Shown here piece after piece: positions 17,231-26,369 of a DNA stretch of 64,000 nt; position 1 is the first letter of the stretch; the number at the start of each line of letters is the position of its first letter. The notes beneath the pieces are model-generated. The model was not told the origin of the DNA. It ran no database searches and saw only the letters and a list, made by a program, of their open reading frames with translations. The stretch is taken from assembly GCF_008367235.1 (NCBI RefSeq), contig NZ_VTZS01000001.1, forward strand, positions 1,240,001 through 1,304,000. Direction: 5' to 3'. Both the position numbers and the translations under genes were made by a program. Origin of the DNA: Pareuzebyella sediminis. GTDB lineage: Bacteria > Bacteroidota > Bacteroidia > Flavobacteriales > Flavobacteriaceae.

Positions 17231-18847
17231 ATGCCGAAATTAGAAGAATCTAAATATTACTATCCAAAACAACCAAAAACTGTGTCACGAATTGTTTTTC
17301 CACTATTCCTCCTTTTAACCCTTTCATATTCATGTGTACAAAAGGGCAAAACGAATGAAAAAGAACCTCAAAAACCGAACATTATCTATATCCTGGCCGA
17401 TGATCTGGGCTATGGTGAACTCGGGGTCTACGGACAAGAAAAAATTGAAACCCCCCATATCGATGCCTTGGCTAAAGAAGGAATGCGTTTTACACAACAT
17501 TATACTAGTGCACCGGTGTGCGCCCCTGCGCGTTATATGCTGTTGACAGGTATACATGCAGGGCATGCCTATATCAGGGGTAATGACGAATGGGCGGAAC
17601 GTGGGGATGTTTGGAACTATAAGGCCGCTATTTTAGACTCTACCTTAGAAGGTCAGAGGCCTATTCCTTCGAATACAGTTTTACTTCCGAAAAAATTAAA
17701 GGCAAAGGGTTATAGCACAGGAATGGTTGGCAAATGGGGTTTGGGGGCTCCACATACCGATGCTATTCCCACAAATATGGGATTCGATTTCTTCTATGGC
17801 TATAATTGTCAGCGTCAGGCGCACACCTATTATCCCGTGCATCTATACCATAATGAAAATCGGGTTTATCTGGGCAATGATACCATACCTCCTTCCAAAA
17901 AATTAGCAGCTGATGCAGACCCAGGTAATCCAAAGAGCTATCAAGAGTATCGTTTGAAAAGCTATACTCCCGACCTTATGTTCGATCAAATGATGAATTT
18001 CATTTCAGCGCAGAAAGCGTCACCTTTCTTTTTCTACTGGGCAACGCCTATTCCACACAACCCCATACAAGCTCCCCAAAGATGGGTCGATTACTATAAA
18101 AAGAAATTCGGTAACGAAGACCCTTATTTAGGAGGTCAAGGGTACTACCCCCATCAAAACCCAAGGGCGGGTTATGCGGCAATGATATCCTATCTTGATG
18201 AAAACGTAGGTAAACTAGTAGATTACCTAAAAAAAGAAGGACTCTATGATAATACATTGATCATTTTCAGCTCTGATAACGGAGTGACATATACCGGGGG
18301 TACGGACGGATCATTCTTCAATAGCTCAGGGCCTTTTGGAGAATCGTACGGCAAGGCAAAGGGCTTTGTGTACGAGGGTGGAATTAGGGTGCCCATGATT
18401 GCTAGCTGGCCAGGGCATATCAAGGCAGGATCGAAAAGCGACCTTATTTCTTCACAATATGATGTGATGGCCACGCTCGCCGAATTGGTCGGTTTTGATT
18501 CTCCGGATAATGGGGACGGAATCAGCTTTTTACCAACGCTTTTAGGTGAAGACCAACAAAAGGAACATGAATTCCTTTTTTGGGAATACCCCGAATATGG
18601 AGGTCAAGTAGCCATCAGAATGGGAGATTGGAAATTGGTTCGTCAGCACCTAAAGGATAAGGAAGAACCTACCCTTGAGCTGTATAACTTAGCGACCGAC
18701 CCCTCTGAATCCACCAATGTGGCCGATAAACATCCGGAAATTATAGAAAAAGCAGCTTCAATCTTCAAAAAAGAACATCGTGATGCACAAACGGAGCGCT
18801 TTAGAATTCCCAGTATTGAAACGGGGTTGCTTTCGGATAGGCCATAA
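17231..18847 (+). CDS. Formylglycine-type sulfatase (family S1), lipoprotein
   Basis: 538 residues. The N-terminus has a basic start, a hydrophobic segment and a Cys at LSYSC that would fit lipidation. The sulfatase core starts at NIIYILADDLGYG (metal-binding Asp pair); Cys97 lies in the formylglycine motif CAPAR with the TG that follows. GKWGLG and FSSDNGVTYTGG are further family blocks. The closest-looking group is arylsulfatase A-like enzymes of Bacteroidota that desulfate algal glycans. A sulfatase-maturing enzyme is needed and is not in the window. It follows the PhoD-like gene. Confidence 0.9.
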   Translation: MPKLEESKYYYPKQPKTVSRIVFPLFLLLTLSYSCVQKGKTNEKEPQKPNIIYILADDLGYGELGVYGQEKIETPHIDALAKEGMRFTQHYTSAPVCAPARYMLLTGIHAGHAYIRGNDEWAERGDVWNYKAAILDSTLEGQRPIPSNTVLLPKKLKAKGYSTGMVGKWGLGAPHTDAIPTNMGFDFFYGYNCQRQAHTYYPVHLYHNENRVYLGNDTIPPSKKLAADADPGNPKSYQEYRLKSYTPDLMFDQMMNFISAQKASPFFFYWATPIPHNPIQAPQRWVDYYKKKFGNEDPYLGGQGYYPHQNPRAGYAAMISYLDENVGKLVDYLKKEGLYDNTLIIFSSDNGVTYTGGTDGSFFNSSGPFGESYGKAKGFVYEGGIRVPMIASWPGHIKAGSKSDLISSQYDVMATLAELVGFDSPDNGDGISFLPTLLGEDQQKEHEFLFWEYPEYGGQVAIRMGDWKLVRQHLKDKEEPTLELYNLATDPSESTNVADKHPEIIEKAASIFKKEHRDAQTERFRIPSIETGLLSDRP

Positions 18848-19025
18848 ATAGTCACCATGTAAATAGCACCAAGAAGGTCAAAAATAGAGAGCCCTACGGT
18901 GTAATTAGTACCGATTGTTTACGACTAAATACGTATTATACGGTCAATGAATATGGACTTCATTGACAATTAATACGATATAAGACAACTTATTTAAGTT
19001 GTTCCCTTTTAACGAAAAAAATTAT

Positions 19026-19496
19026 ATGGAAAATACAAAAGAAGAACATATGTTAACTTGGTCCGATGTCATACATTTTGCATCAAAAGGCAATCCCGAG
19101 CCCGACCAAAGGGTTACAAAGACCGAAGCGGAATGGAAAGCTATTCTGACCCCTGAACAATTTAGGGTAACCCGTAAGAAGGGAACAGAAGCACCTCACA
19201 GTGGAGCCTTGTGTAGTACACATGAACCGGGTATCTACAACTGTGTATGCTGCAATACTCCACTTTTTGATTCCACCATAAAGTTCGATTCCGGAACGGG
19301 ATGGCCCAGTTTTACCCAACCTATCAAAGAAAATGCCATCAAATATAAAAAAGATTCATCCTTTGGTATGATACGGGTAGAGGTGCTTTGTAATACCTGT
19401 GATGCACACCAAGGTCATGTCTTTCCTGACGGACCCGAACCCAGTGGTTTGCGGTATTGTATTAATTCGGAATCCCTCGTACTTCAAAAAGGATAA
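19026..19496 (+). CDS. msrB: Peptide methionine-R-sulfoxide reductase MsrB
   Basis: 156 residues from the ATG at 19026 (an upstream TTG at 18999 is less likely). It reduces the R-epimer of methionine sulfoxide in proteins. Two CxxC pairs (CVCC and CNTC) form the structural zinc site; the catalytic Cys is in [10 protein letters not shown]; the GTGWPSF block is diagnostic. No signal peptide, so cytoplasmic. First gene of a five-gene repair operon; msrA starts 14 bases after its stop. Confidence 0.95.
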   Translation: MENTKEEHMLTWSDVIHFASKGNPEPDQRVTKTEAEWKAILTPEQFRVTRKKGTEAPHSGALCSTHEPGIYNCVCCNTPLFDSTIKFDSGTGWPSFTQPIKENAIKYKKDSSFGMIRVEVLCNTCDAHQGHVFPDGPEPSGLRYCINSESLVLQKG

Positions 19497-19510
19497 AAAC
19501 GGTTAAAGAA

Positions 19511-20062
19511 ATGCCAATTGAAAAACTAGCAACCTTGACCGTAGGCGGTGGATGCTTCTGGTGTTTGGAAGCCATTTTTCAACAAATAGACGGCGTTGAA
19601 AAAGTTGTAGCAGGCTACTGCGGGGTTACATGCCCAGGGCATCCTACCTATAGGGAAGTATGCTCCGGAAAAACAGGTCACGCCGAAGTGGTACAGGTCA
19701 CCTATGACCCTAGGGGGGCAACGTATGCGGATTTATTGAAGATTTTCATGTCAAGCCACAATCCGACATTGACCAACGTCGAAAGGTTTAGTTACGGCTC
19801 ACAATATCGTTCGGTAATCTTTTACCATGATGAGCAAGAAAAAGTAATGGGCGAAACTATTTTAAGAACACTACAACCCCATTTTAAAGAAACGATCGGC
19901 ACGGAGCTGCGCCCTATAGAACCATTCTACGCCGCAGAAGAATATCACCAAAACTACTATGATAAAAATAGGAAGGCCCCCTTTTGCGAGGCGATTATCG
20001 ACCCGAAACTATCGAAACTTCGAAAAATATACCCAAAGCTTGGAAGCAATCCCATATTCTAA
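19511..20062 (+). CDS. msrA: Peptide methionine-S-sulfoxide reductase MsrA
   Basis: 183 residues. It reduces the S-epimer of methionine sulfoxide. The catalytic Cys lies in GGGCFWCLEA near residue 17, and GHAEVVQVTYDP, YRSVIFYHDEQE and EEYHQNYYDKN are standard blocks. A second Cys directly follows in CFWC, as in two-Cys forms. No signal peptide. Together with MsrB it covers both sulfoxide epimers. A second, diverged MsrA is encoded three genes later. Confidence 0.95.
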   Translation: MPIEKLATLTVGGGCFWCLEAIFQQIDGVEKVVAGYCGVTCPGHPTYREVCSGKTGHAEVVQVTYDPRGATYADLLKIFMSSHNPTLTNVERFSYGSQYRSVIFYHDEQEKVMGETILRTLQPHFKETIGTELRPIEPFYAAEEYHQNYYDKNRKAPFCEAIIDPKLSKLRKIYPKLGSNPIF

Positions 20063-20136
20063 GCGAAAAAAATACGAAGACGCTAGTGTCCTTGAAATAG
20101 GAGGGTTATCGAAAAACATAGCATCAAACGGAAAGA

Positions 20137-20736
20137 ATGAGTGAAACGAGGTCGAACAAAGCATTGAAAAAACGAATTGAACAGTGCACCTTATGTGCTG
20201 GTTCTTTATCTCACGAACCGAAACCGGTATTCAGTTTCGGAGCGAATACAAAAATTTTAATTATTGGTCAGGCACCTGGTAATAAGGTGCACCAAAGTGG
20301 AAAAGCCTTCGATGATAAAAGCGGGGACACCTTGCGCACTTGGCTCGGAATCGATCGTGACACGTTTTATAATACAGTTTTTTTCGGTATCGTACCTATG
20401 GGTTTTTGTTTTCCCGGTAAGAATCCGAAGGGCGGTGACCTTCCCCCAAGACCGGTATGTGCTCCAAAATGGCATCACCAAATATTCGAACAATTAAAAG
20501 ATCTAGACTTAGTGCTCTTGGTCGGCCAATACGCCCAAAAATATTATTTGGGCAAGACTGCAAAAAGGAACCTTACGGAAACAGTCAGATGCTACGATGA
20601 ATACTTACCCACCTATTTTCCCTTGGTGCACCCTTCACCACTTAATTTTCGATGGCACGCTAAAAACCATTGGTTTATTGACAGGGTGGTTCCCGAGTTA
20701 CAAGAACAAGTACGTAAAATTCTTAATGGAATATAA
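20137..20736 (+). CDS. Uracil-DNA glycosylase family protein
   Basis: 199 residues. Motif 1 is IIGQAPGNKVHQSG (the GQAPG water-activating loop of family 4-type enzymes) and the C-terminal loop is HPSPLNFRW. Cysteines at CTLC near the N-terminus and a second pair about 17 residues apart (GFCFPG ... RPVC) fit the iron-sulfur cluster layout of family 4/5 enzymes. It removes uracil or deaminated bases from DNA. It overlaps the next small gene by 11 bases and lies inside the msr operon, so it looks part of an oxidative or nitrosative damage response. Confidence 0.85.
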   Translation: MSETRSNKALKKRIEQCTLCAGSLSHEPKPVFSFGANTKILIIGQAPGNKVHQSGKAFDDKSGDTLRTWLGIDRDTFYNTVFFGIVPMGFCFPGKNPKGGDLPPRPVCAPKWHHQIFEQLKDLDLVLLVGQYAQKYYLGKTAKRNLTETVRCYDEYLPTYFPLVHPSPLNFRWHAKNHWFIDRVVPELQEQVRKILNGI

Positions 20737-20986
20737 AAAACTAGTATATCATATCGATCGCATTGCTGAAGGCTATTCGGAAGGTCTGTATCATGGAAAG
20801 AAATTCGGTATCGTAAAATCGGTTTTCAATAACGGAAAATCATCTAAAGTATATGCCAAAGAACTGGGCGGCAACAATTTTATCAGTTTGAACTACTATA
20901 TCACAAAAAACAATCATAAATTAAAACCTTGTGAAATGTCAGATGAAAAGGTAATCAACTTTTTGCGGCATGTTATCTTAAAATAA
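20726..20986 (+). CDS. Small conserved protein of msr/UDG operon
   Basis: 86 residues, soluble, basic: MEYKKLVYHIDRIAEGYSEG then GIVKSVFNNGKSSKVYAKEL and FISLNYY. Its start overlaps the end of the glycosylase gene by 11 bases, and the second msrA starts 5 bases after its stop, so translation is probably coupled. Similar flavobacterial proteins are sometimes labelled peptide methionine sulfoxide reductase only because of this neighbourhood; no Cys-based Msr site is present here. Function unknown. I chose the ATG at 20726 because the longer frame only overlaps the glycosylase. Confidence 0.8.
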   Translation: MEYKKLVYHIDRIAEGYSEGLYHGKKFGIVKSVFNNGKSSKVYAKELGGNNFISLNYYITKNNHKLKPCEMSDEKVINFLRHVILK

Positions 20987-20991
20987 AGTCT

Positions 20992-21498
20992 ATGAAAAAC
21001 ACAAAAAAAGCATACATCGCAGGGGGCTGCTTCTGGGGAATGGAAGATCTTTTTCGAACAAGACCCGGTATTTTGGATACCGAGGTAGGTTATATGGGAG
21101 GGAAAAACGAGAGCCCAACGTATCAAAACCATCCAGGCCATGCGGAGGCCATCGAACTCACCTATGATGTGAACGAAACTTCCTTCAGGGAAATTCTCGA
21201 TTTTTTCTTTAGGGTTCACGACCCTACTACCATTAACCGGCAGGGGAATGATCGGGGAGATAGTTATCGATCGGCCATATTCTACCAAAATGAAGAAGAG
21301 AAAAAGATAGCCGAAGAGGTTATCCATATCGTGGATGCGGCACAACGATGGTCGGGAAAGGTCGTCACCACTTTAGAGGCCTATTCCGAATTTTGGCCGG
21401 CCGAATCCTATCATCAAGACTATCTCGTTAAAAATCCTAACGGTTATACATGCCATTTTGAACGGTTCGACACCTTTTTGGAGGAAAACGTCCAATAG
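20992..21498 (+). CDS. msrA: Second peptide methionine-S-sulfoxide reductase MsrA
   Basis: 168 residues with the MsrA blocks IAGGCFWGMED (catalytic Cys), GHAEAIELTYDVN, YRSAIFYQNEEE and ESYHQDYLVKN. It differs from the first copy by CFWG instead of CFWC and by a different C-terminal end (YTCHFERF), so the resolving Cys may differ. Two unlike MsrA proteins in one operon suggest different substrates or recycling partners. It is the last gene of the repair operon. Confidence 0.93.
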   Translation: MKNTKKAYIAGGCFWGMEDLFRTRPGILDTEVGYMGGKNESPTYQNHPGHAEAIELTYDVNETSFREILDFFFRVHDPTTINRQGNDRGDSYRSAIFYQNEEEKKIAEEVIHIVDAAQRWSGKVVTTLEAYSEFWPAESYHQDYLVKNPNGYTCHFERFDTFLEENVQ

Positions 21499-21893
21499 TA
21501 AAAAATCATGTCATGGTCTTTGCCGAATGCGATCTGATAGGCACCTCGTGCTTTCCCGTAAGGAAGGTCAGCTACACCATCTTACACGCAAATGAGCGTA
21601 GGGAACATGTGTTGTCTTCCTTGCTAAAGTAGGGGTTATTTCACCCGTGGCACCGTCAAAGGCCACTTTGTACAGCATCCCTGCAAAAAGGGTCGACCAA
21701 AGCTTGTACGGGGCTATAAAAAGTGCGGATTTTGCAACCCTCTCAGCTAAAGTTCCACCTGGTTATCCTTTTGCATAAGAGTATTCCCTAAAACCAGCCA
21801 TCCCAAATCTTTTTCTTGGAAAAGATAAAAACGTATATACTGTATATCCGTTAAAAACTGATTTGTAATTCCCTGAAATACCATTATACTTCA

Positions 21894-22028
21894 ATGTCGA
21901 GAGTAAAAAAGGAAATGCCTTCGGGCGGAAACAGAACCCGGTATCCTATAGATTTTTTAATCTCTATGATTGACTATTTTGGCGATAATCGGCAGTACCT
22001 GTACAGCATGGCTTTTGAAACCCCTTGA
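21894..22028 (+). CDS. Short ORF in a decayed region
   Basis: 44 codons from ATG (MSRVKKEMPSGGNRTRYPID...), ending 17 bases before the convergent peptidase gene. The residue mix looks protein-like, but I recognise no family. The surrounding 21499-22044 also carries fragmentary minus-strand reading frames, so this may be part of an eroded gene rather than a real small protein. Confidence 0.2.
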   Translation: MSRVKKEMPSGGNRTRYPIDFLISMIDYFGDNRQYLYSMAFETP

Positions 22029-22044
22029 AATTCTGTTTGCGTGC

Positions 22045-23772
22045 CTATTTAAATTGTATCGAGAATTCCCACTTGGTCTTATAGTTCTTGTTCAACGGTA
22101 ATTCTTGGATCAGGGCGCGCAACAACTCTATGGGCATTCTTCCTTCTTTCATCACCCTGTCGTGATATTGCTTTTCCGTCCAGCCTTTTTCCAACATTTC
22201 GTTCCGCAGCGCATAAAATTGTAAGCCGCCGATCATATAAGCCAGTTGATATAGTGGTGGGTAGCTCGTGGTGAACGAACGACGGACCTCAGCCTCGGCA
22301 TTGGCATACTCATGCCCTACCCCGTTTACCAATAGGTCGATACACTCTTGTGGAGTCATTTCGCCCAAATGGAACTTCAAAGAGAAAATAATTCGTGCAC
22401 ATCGGTGAATTCTCCAAAAGAGCATTCCTAATTTTTGCTCTGGTGTTTGAGGAAAATCTTTGTTCCACAAAATAATTTCCCAATACAGGGCCCAGCCCTC
22501 TGTCCAGAATGGCGTGGAGAAAGCATTCCGGTAATTCTTATGGCGACTGGTCATAAAATATTGCAAATTATGACCAGGTAGCAATTCGTGTTGTACCGTG
22601 GGGAATGAGAAATTCGGATTATTCCCTCGCATACTCATCAATTTATCGTCATGGGCCATTTCATGAGTAGGATATGAAATGCTAATCTCCCTTCCCCCGG
22701 TGAAAAATGGATTGACTTTTTGCCGTTCCGGGGACATCATGATCATGCCCCAAGTTTCCTTGGCCAGGTCAGGAAGGGTAATCAAATCCCTTTCCTCAAT
22801 GAACGCCACGGAATGGTCGTAGAGATTCGTAATGGTCTGGGGCTGTTCCCCCGCTGGAACATAGGTGTTTTTTACATGTTCTAGAGCAGCTTGCCAATCA
22901 TTTCCGTAGCCTAACTCTTGCGAAGCCTTTATCATTTCATTTTTGCACCAGTCAAATTGTTCTTCAGCCGCAGCTATAAGCTCTTCGGGCGTGTAGGGTA
23001 TAAAAGCCATGGCAAGGCTTTCATTGAGTGCATCCAAACCGATTGGTTTGCCAACAATTCCACTGCCATCATCTTTGACACTATCTTGTGAATAATTGCT
23101 TTTTAGGAACTCAATGTAGTATGTTAACTTTTGATCAAGCTTTTCATAGGGTTCTTTTACCCACCATGTAAAATCGGGGTCGTAGCCATAGTAAAAATCA
23201 TAAGCCTCTTTAACTCCCTCTCGAAATGACACAATCAATTTCGCCGCCTTTTCTGCCGTTTGCCAATCTTTAAAGGGCCTCGATTGCAACGATTTCATTT
23301 TCGTTGTCACCGTTTCTTTCGCATCATGGAATTTTTGGGCCACTATTTTTGCATCCGGCTTTTTTCCCCTTCGTCGTTCCTCAATAAACGGAAAAATATC
23401 TTTGGTAAAGTGGCCTATTTCGCTCACTTCTTTGAAAGCGGTGTAGTCCAGTTCCAAAAAATACTTCCCTTTGGCAACCAAATTTTTCAATAGCACAAAG
23501 TCTACCTTACCCTGTTGGGAGAGTGAATTAAAATCAAGAGCGGCCATTCTCTTTTGCCATTCGTCATAAAAGGTCGAGAATCTAGTATAGTATTCTTCGG
23601 ATTCTTCTATGTTGTAGGTTCGCTTCAAGGCACTTTTGTCTGCCTCAAATTCGTTTACCAAATCGGCCAATTTGCTATTTTGTGCCCATAGAATGGGGGC
23701 AGCCATAACCATCAACGTTAGTATTATTTTTCTCAAACCTAATTTATTTTTGTTTAGTAATTGCTTTTTCAT
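22045..23772 (-). CDS. Secreted DUF885 peptidase-like protein
   Basis: 575 residues with a signal peptide (about 1-30, ending at AAPILWAQ). The DUF885 metallopeptidase-like signature is present: QHELLPGHNLQYF with the HExxxGH zinc motif, and the downstream FWTEGWALYWE supplying the third ligand Glu. Family members are predicted periplasmic peptidases, with few characterised. It is full length. It stands alone on the minus strand; decayed gene fragments lie on both sides, including an S9 peptidase remnant upstream. Confidence 0.85.
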   Translation of the reverse strand: MKKQLLNKNKLGLRKIILTLMVMAAPILWAQNSKLADLVNEFEADKSALKRTYNIEESEEYYTRFSTFYDEWQKRMAALDFNSLSQQGKVDFVLLKNLVAKGKYFLELDYTAFKEVSEIGHFTKDIFPFIEERRRGKKPDAKIVAQKFHDAKETVTTKMKSLQSRPFKDWQTAEKAAKLIVSFREGVKEAYDFYYGYDPDFTWWVKEPYEKLDQKLTYYIEFLKSNYSQDSVKDDGSGIVGKPIGLDALNESLAMAFIPYTPEELIAAAEEQFDWCKNEMIKASQELGYGNDWQAALEHVKNTYVPAGEQPQTITNLYDHSVAFIEERDLITLPDLAKETWGMIMMSPERQKVNPFFTGGREISISYPTHEMAHDDKLMSMRGNNPNFSFPTVQHELLPGHNLQYFMTSRHKNYRNAFSTPFWTEGWALYWEIILWNKDFPQTPEQKLGMLFWRIHRCARIIFSLKFHLGEMTPQECIDLLVNGVGHEYANAEAEVRRSFTTSYPPLYQLAYMIGGLQFYALRNEMLEKGWTEKQYHDRVMKEGRMPIELLRALIQELPLNKNYKTKWEFSIQFK

Positions 23773-23965
23773 TTTAGACTATACTTGATTATCCAAACTT
23801 CAAGCTATGCTTTTCATTACCAATCAACGAGCGCATCCTTTATAGTCAAGAAGGGTTTAAAAATCTGGATTGCCTAATTGTTCAACCCTGATCTATGATA
23901 CTTTCCATTCTATTTCAAGATAGCATCTAGATGATAAGGATCGACATCTTATTGAAATTTTTTAC

Positions 23966-24195
23966 TCACCAATTTTTGCCCAAGGTTACAATATCGAAAA
24001 GTTTCCCCTGCCTTTTATCGTTGGTATTGTTTATAAACCACAAGACATCATTTTCGAGCCCATGAAAATCAAAGGATGCGTATATTACTTTATCGCAAAA
24101 AGGGAATCTAAAGCGTTGGCCTTTTTATATTCCTCTACCGTTCCCTGAGCAAATACTTGGGTTGACGCCAATACGATTAAAAAATAAACATATTA
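23966..24195 (-). pseudogene. Remnant of an S9-family (DPP IV-like) peptidase N-terminus
   Basis: On the minus strand a signal-peptide end and mature start read FLIVLASTQVFAQGTVEEY then KKANALDSLFAIK and a stop; one base over, the frame continues VIYASFDFHGLENDVLWFIN, then NTNDKRQGKLFDIVTLGKNW and a stop. This order (secretion signal, xxxYKKANALDSLF, then beta-propeller start with NDTNDKRQ-like text) resembles the N-terminus of flavobacterial S9 prolyl oligopeptidase/DPP IV proteins. The start codon is lost, one frameshift is present, and the rest of the gene is gone. The remaining stretches 23773-23965 and 24196-24580 hold no gene I can support. Confidence 0.6.
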
Positions 24196-24580
24196 TTTGC
24201 AATAAAGGCTCCGTACCATAAAAGAGTTCAAAACTAAGTATTATACCCCGATACCTATCAGTTTACAGGTAGCTCATATTTTTACTATATAAATCATAAC
24301 GAGATCATAGAGGAAATAAATTAGTGTACTTAAGCCCTTCTCCCTTAAATGGAATCATATGTTAAAACATGAAGTGGAAGCTACAACGATCAAGAATTCA
24401 CATATTATGAACTGATTTCCCACAGGCGGTTGACATGCACCAGACCACGTAGAACCGGTTCAAAAACCTGACAAATATCATCTTTTTCAGCGCCCAGGTA
24501 CCTTAGTTTAGCCATATTTCGAAAAAACAACGATTATCCCATATTTTGCATATTCAAAATAAAACACCAAACAGCTCATT

Positions 24581-25012
24581 ATGAAAACAATCGGCCTCTA
24601 TTTATCGCAACGCATAGAGGGTAATTCCTTGTTACCTATCTGTATAGGAGTCATTTACATCTGGTTCGGCTTACTGAAATTTTTTCCTGGTGTAAGTCCC
24701 GCCGAAACTATTGCCCTGAACACCATTCATGAGTTGACCCTTGGGTATATTCCATCTCGATTATCACTTTTATTATTGGCTTTTTGGGAAACGGCCCTGG
24801 GCATTCTATTAGTTACCGGGCTACTGAAGAAAATGGCTTACAAAATCGCACTCTTGCATATGATACTGACCTTCACCCCTTTTCTGTTCTTCCCAGACCA
24901 AACCTTTACCAGTGCGCCCTTCGGACTCACATTATTAGGACAGTACATTATGAAAAATATTGTCTTCTTAGGCCTCTTAGTGTTTTTACTCAGAAAAGAA
25001 CAAAAAGGGTAA
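24581..25012 (+). CDS. DoxX/MauE-like four-helix membrane protein
   Basis: 143 residues with four membrane segments (about 18-36, 62-80, 85-103 and 117-137). The opening IYIWFGLLKFFPGVSPAE and the LAFWETALGILLVTGLLKK hairpin resemble the DoxX-like/MauE superfamily of small membrane proteins, often tied to redox or terpenoid and thiol metabolism, with no fixed reaction. No cysteine pair is present. It stands alone. The 492 bases after it (25013-25504) show only noise-like frames. Confidence 0.65.
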   Translation: MKTIGLYLSQRIEGNSLLPICIGVIYIWFGLLKFFPGVSPAETIALNTIHELTLGYIPSRLSLLLLAFWETALGILLVTGLLKKMAYKIALLHMILTFTPFLFFPDQTFTSAPFGLTLLGQYIMKNIVFLGLLVFLLRKEQKG

Positions 25013-25504
25013 ATACTTTGAAATTTTAAAAAGGAAAAAACAATTCAGACGGCCCTAATAAAAGACTCCATAAATACAAGGTATACTGACCTTTGACTCA
25101 TGAGATCAATTGGAAGAAGCCCTCAATGTTTAAGATTTTCTCCCTACCATTTCCTAGCCCTATTTTTTAGACCTTCACACACTACTTCACTAGAATCAGA
25201 TTGTTTACAAGAGGATCTTATGTTCGGTTTCTTAGCGATTTCCCTAAAATATAGAAACTTTCGAAACAGCATTCGAAAGAAAAGGAACCGAAATAACTCA
25301 AAGTTGCTATCGCGTACGGGCCTGCCGGCTGTCTATACAAAATCAAATTTGTAAATAATACTGACTCCGGTCAAGAGCTGCTATTCAAAAAAACACGAAA
25401 AAATATGGCTTCCACCACATGCACTTGAGAAGTGTATGATGATATTAATCATAGTTTTCCATTGAGTAGGGTACTACATTTAGACTCATTGCAATCTTGA
25501 GATT

Positions 25505-26350
25505 ATGAGAACTATATTGATTCCTACCGACTTTTCACAGAATGCCCAACATGCCATTGACTATGCCCTTAATTTATATAAAGGTGAAAAAATTAACGTC
25601 TATTTTATACATGCCTATGCCGACGAGGTACACGGACCTCTTATCAAAGGGAACGGCGAATCTATAGAAGCTCAAAGAAAAGCCGTCAAAGCTAGAACTG
25701 ATCAAGCACTTGAAAAGTTGACCAGTGATGTACGTGAAAAAACCCTTAATCCGAAACACTCTTATGAATGGGTATCGGCCTTTAAATCGTTGGTCAATGC
25801 CATGAACGATTTTGTCAAGGAGCGAAATATCGATTTGGTCATAATGGGCACACAGGGACAATCGGCGAAGAAAAAAATCACCTTCGGTAGCCATACCGTT
25901 CAGGTATTTAAATATGTACAATGCCCGGTTTTGGCTATTCCCGAAAATTATGAATTCCGAGAACCGAAAAAGATTGTATTTCCAACTGATTTTTTGCTGC
26001 CTTATAAAACCAGGGAACTAAAGCTTTTAAATGAAATCATAGCAGAATATAAATCTGAAGTTCATTGTCTCCATATCTCCGATTTTGATGAGTTAAGCCA
26101 TAGACAGCTTAACAATAAGCAGTTTCTTCGTGAATCTTTGACACAAGCCGCTATAGTTTTTGAAACAACTCCTGTCAAGAACAAAGCGGAATCTATTTTA
26201 GAATATATCAATGAGAATGAAATAGATCTACTAACGATGGTCAATTCTCGTCATTCGTTATTCGAGGACATGCTGTATAGATCTACCATCGACGAAATAG
26301 GACTACATCCAAAAGTACCTTTCTTGGTGATGCAAAATCTGTCAAGATAA
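25505..26350 (+). CDS. Tandem universal stress protein (UspA)
   Basis: 281 residues, two UspA domains. The first (about 1-145) has the start ILIPTDFSQNAQHAIDYAL and the ATP-binding loop GTQGQSAKKKITFGS (G-2x-G-9x-G-S), then CPVLAIP. The second (about 150-281) is degenerate: it keeps VFPTDF but lacks the glycine loop. So one domain probably binds ATP. A very similar tandem gene follows 19 bases on, pointing to duplication and an operon. The roles of such proteins in survival under stress are broad. Confidence 0.9.
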   Translation: MRTILIPTDFSQNAQHAIDYALNLYKGEKINVYFIHAYADEVHGPLIKGNGESIEAQRKAVKARTDQALEKLTSDVREKTLNPKHSYEWVSAFKSLVNAMNDFVKERNIDLVIMGTQGQSAKKKITFGSHTVQVFKYVQCPVLAIPENYEFREPKKIVFPTDFLLPYKTRELKLLNEIIAEYKSEVHCLHISDFDELSHRQLNNKQFLRESLTQAAIVFETTPVKNKAESILEYINENEIDLLTMVNSRHSLFEDMLYRSTIDEIGLHPKVPFLVMQNLSR

Positions 26351-26369
26351 ACCTTAAAGTTTTGAAACG

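Noticed and set aside
16954-17253. 99-codon ORF bridging the PhoD-like and sulfatase genes
   Set aside because: Mostly the alternative frame of the PhoD-like gene end; the extra part has no recognisable features.
24405-24515. 36-residue minus-strand ORF (MAKLRYLGAEKDDICQVFEP...)
   Set aside because: Protein-like text but too short to identify and in a decayed region; not enough to annotate.
25100-25354. 84-codon plus-strand ORF
   Set aside because: Many Ser/Arg/Phe in unlikely order, no family similarity; probably chance in an intergenic gap.
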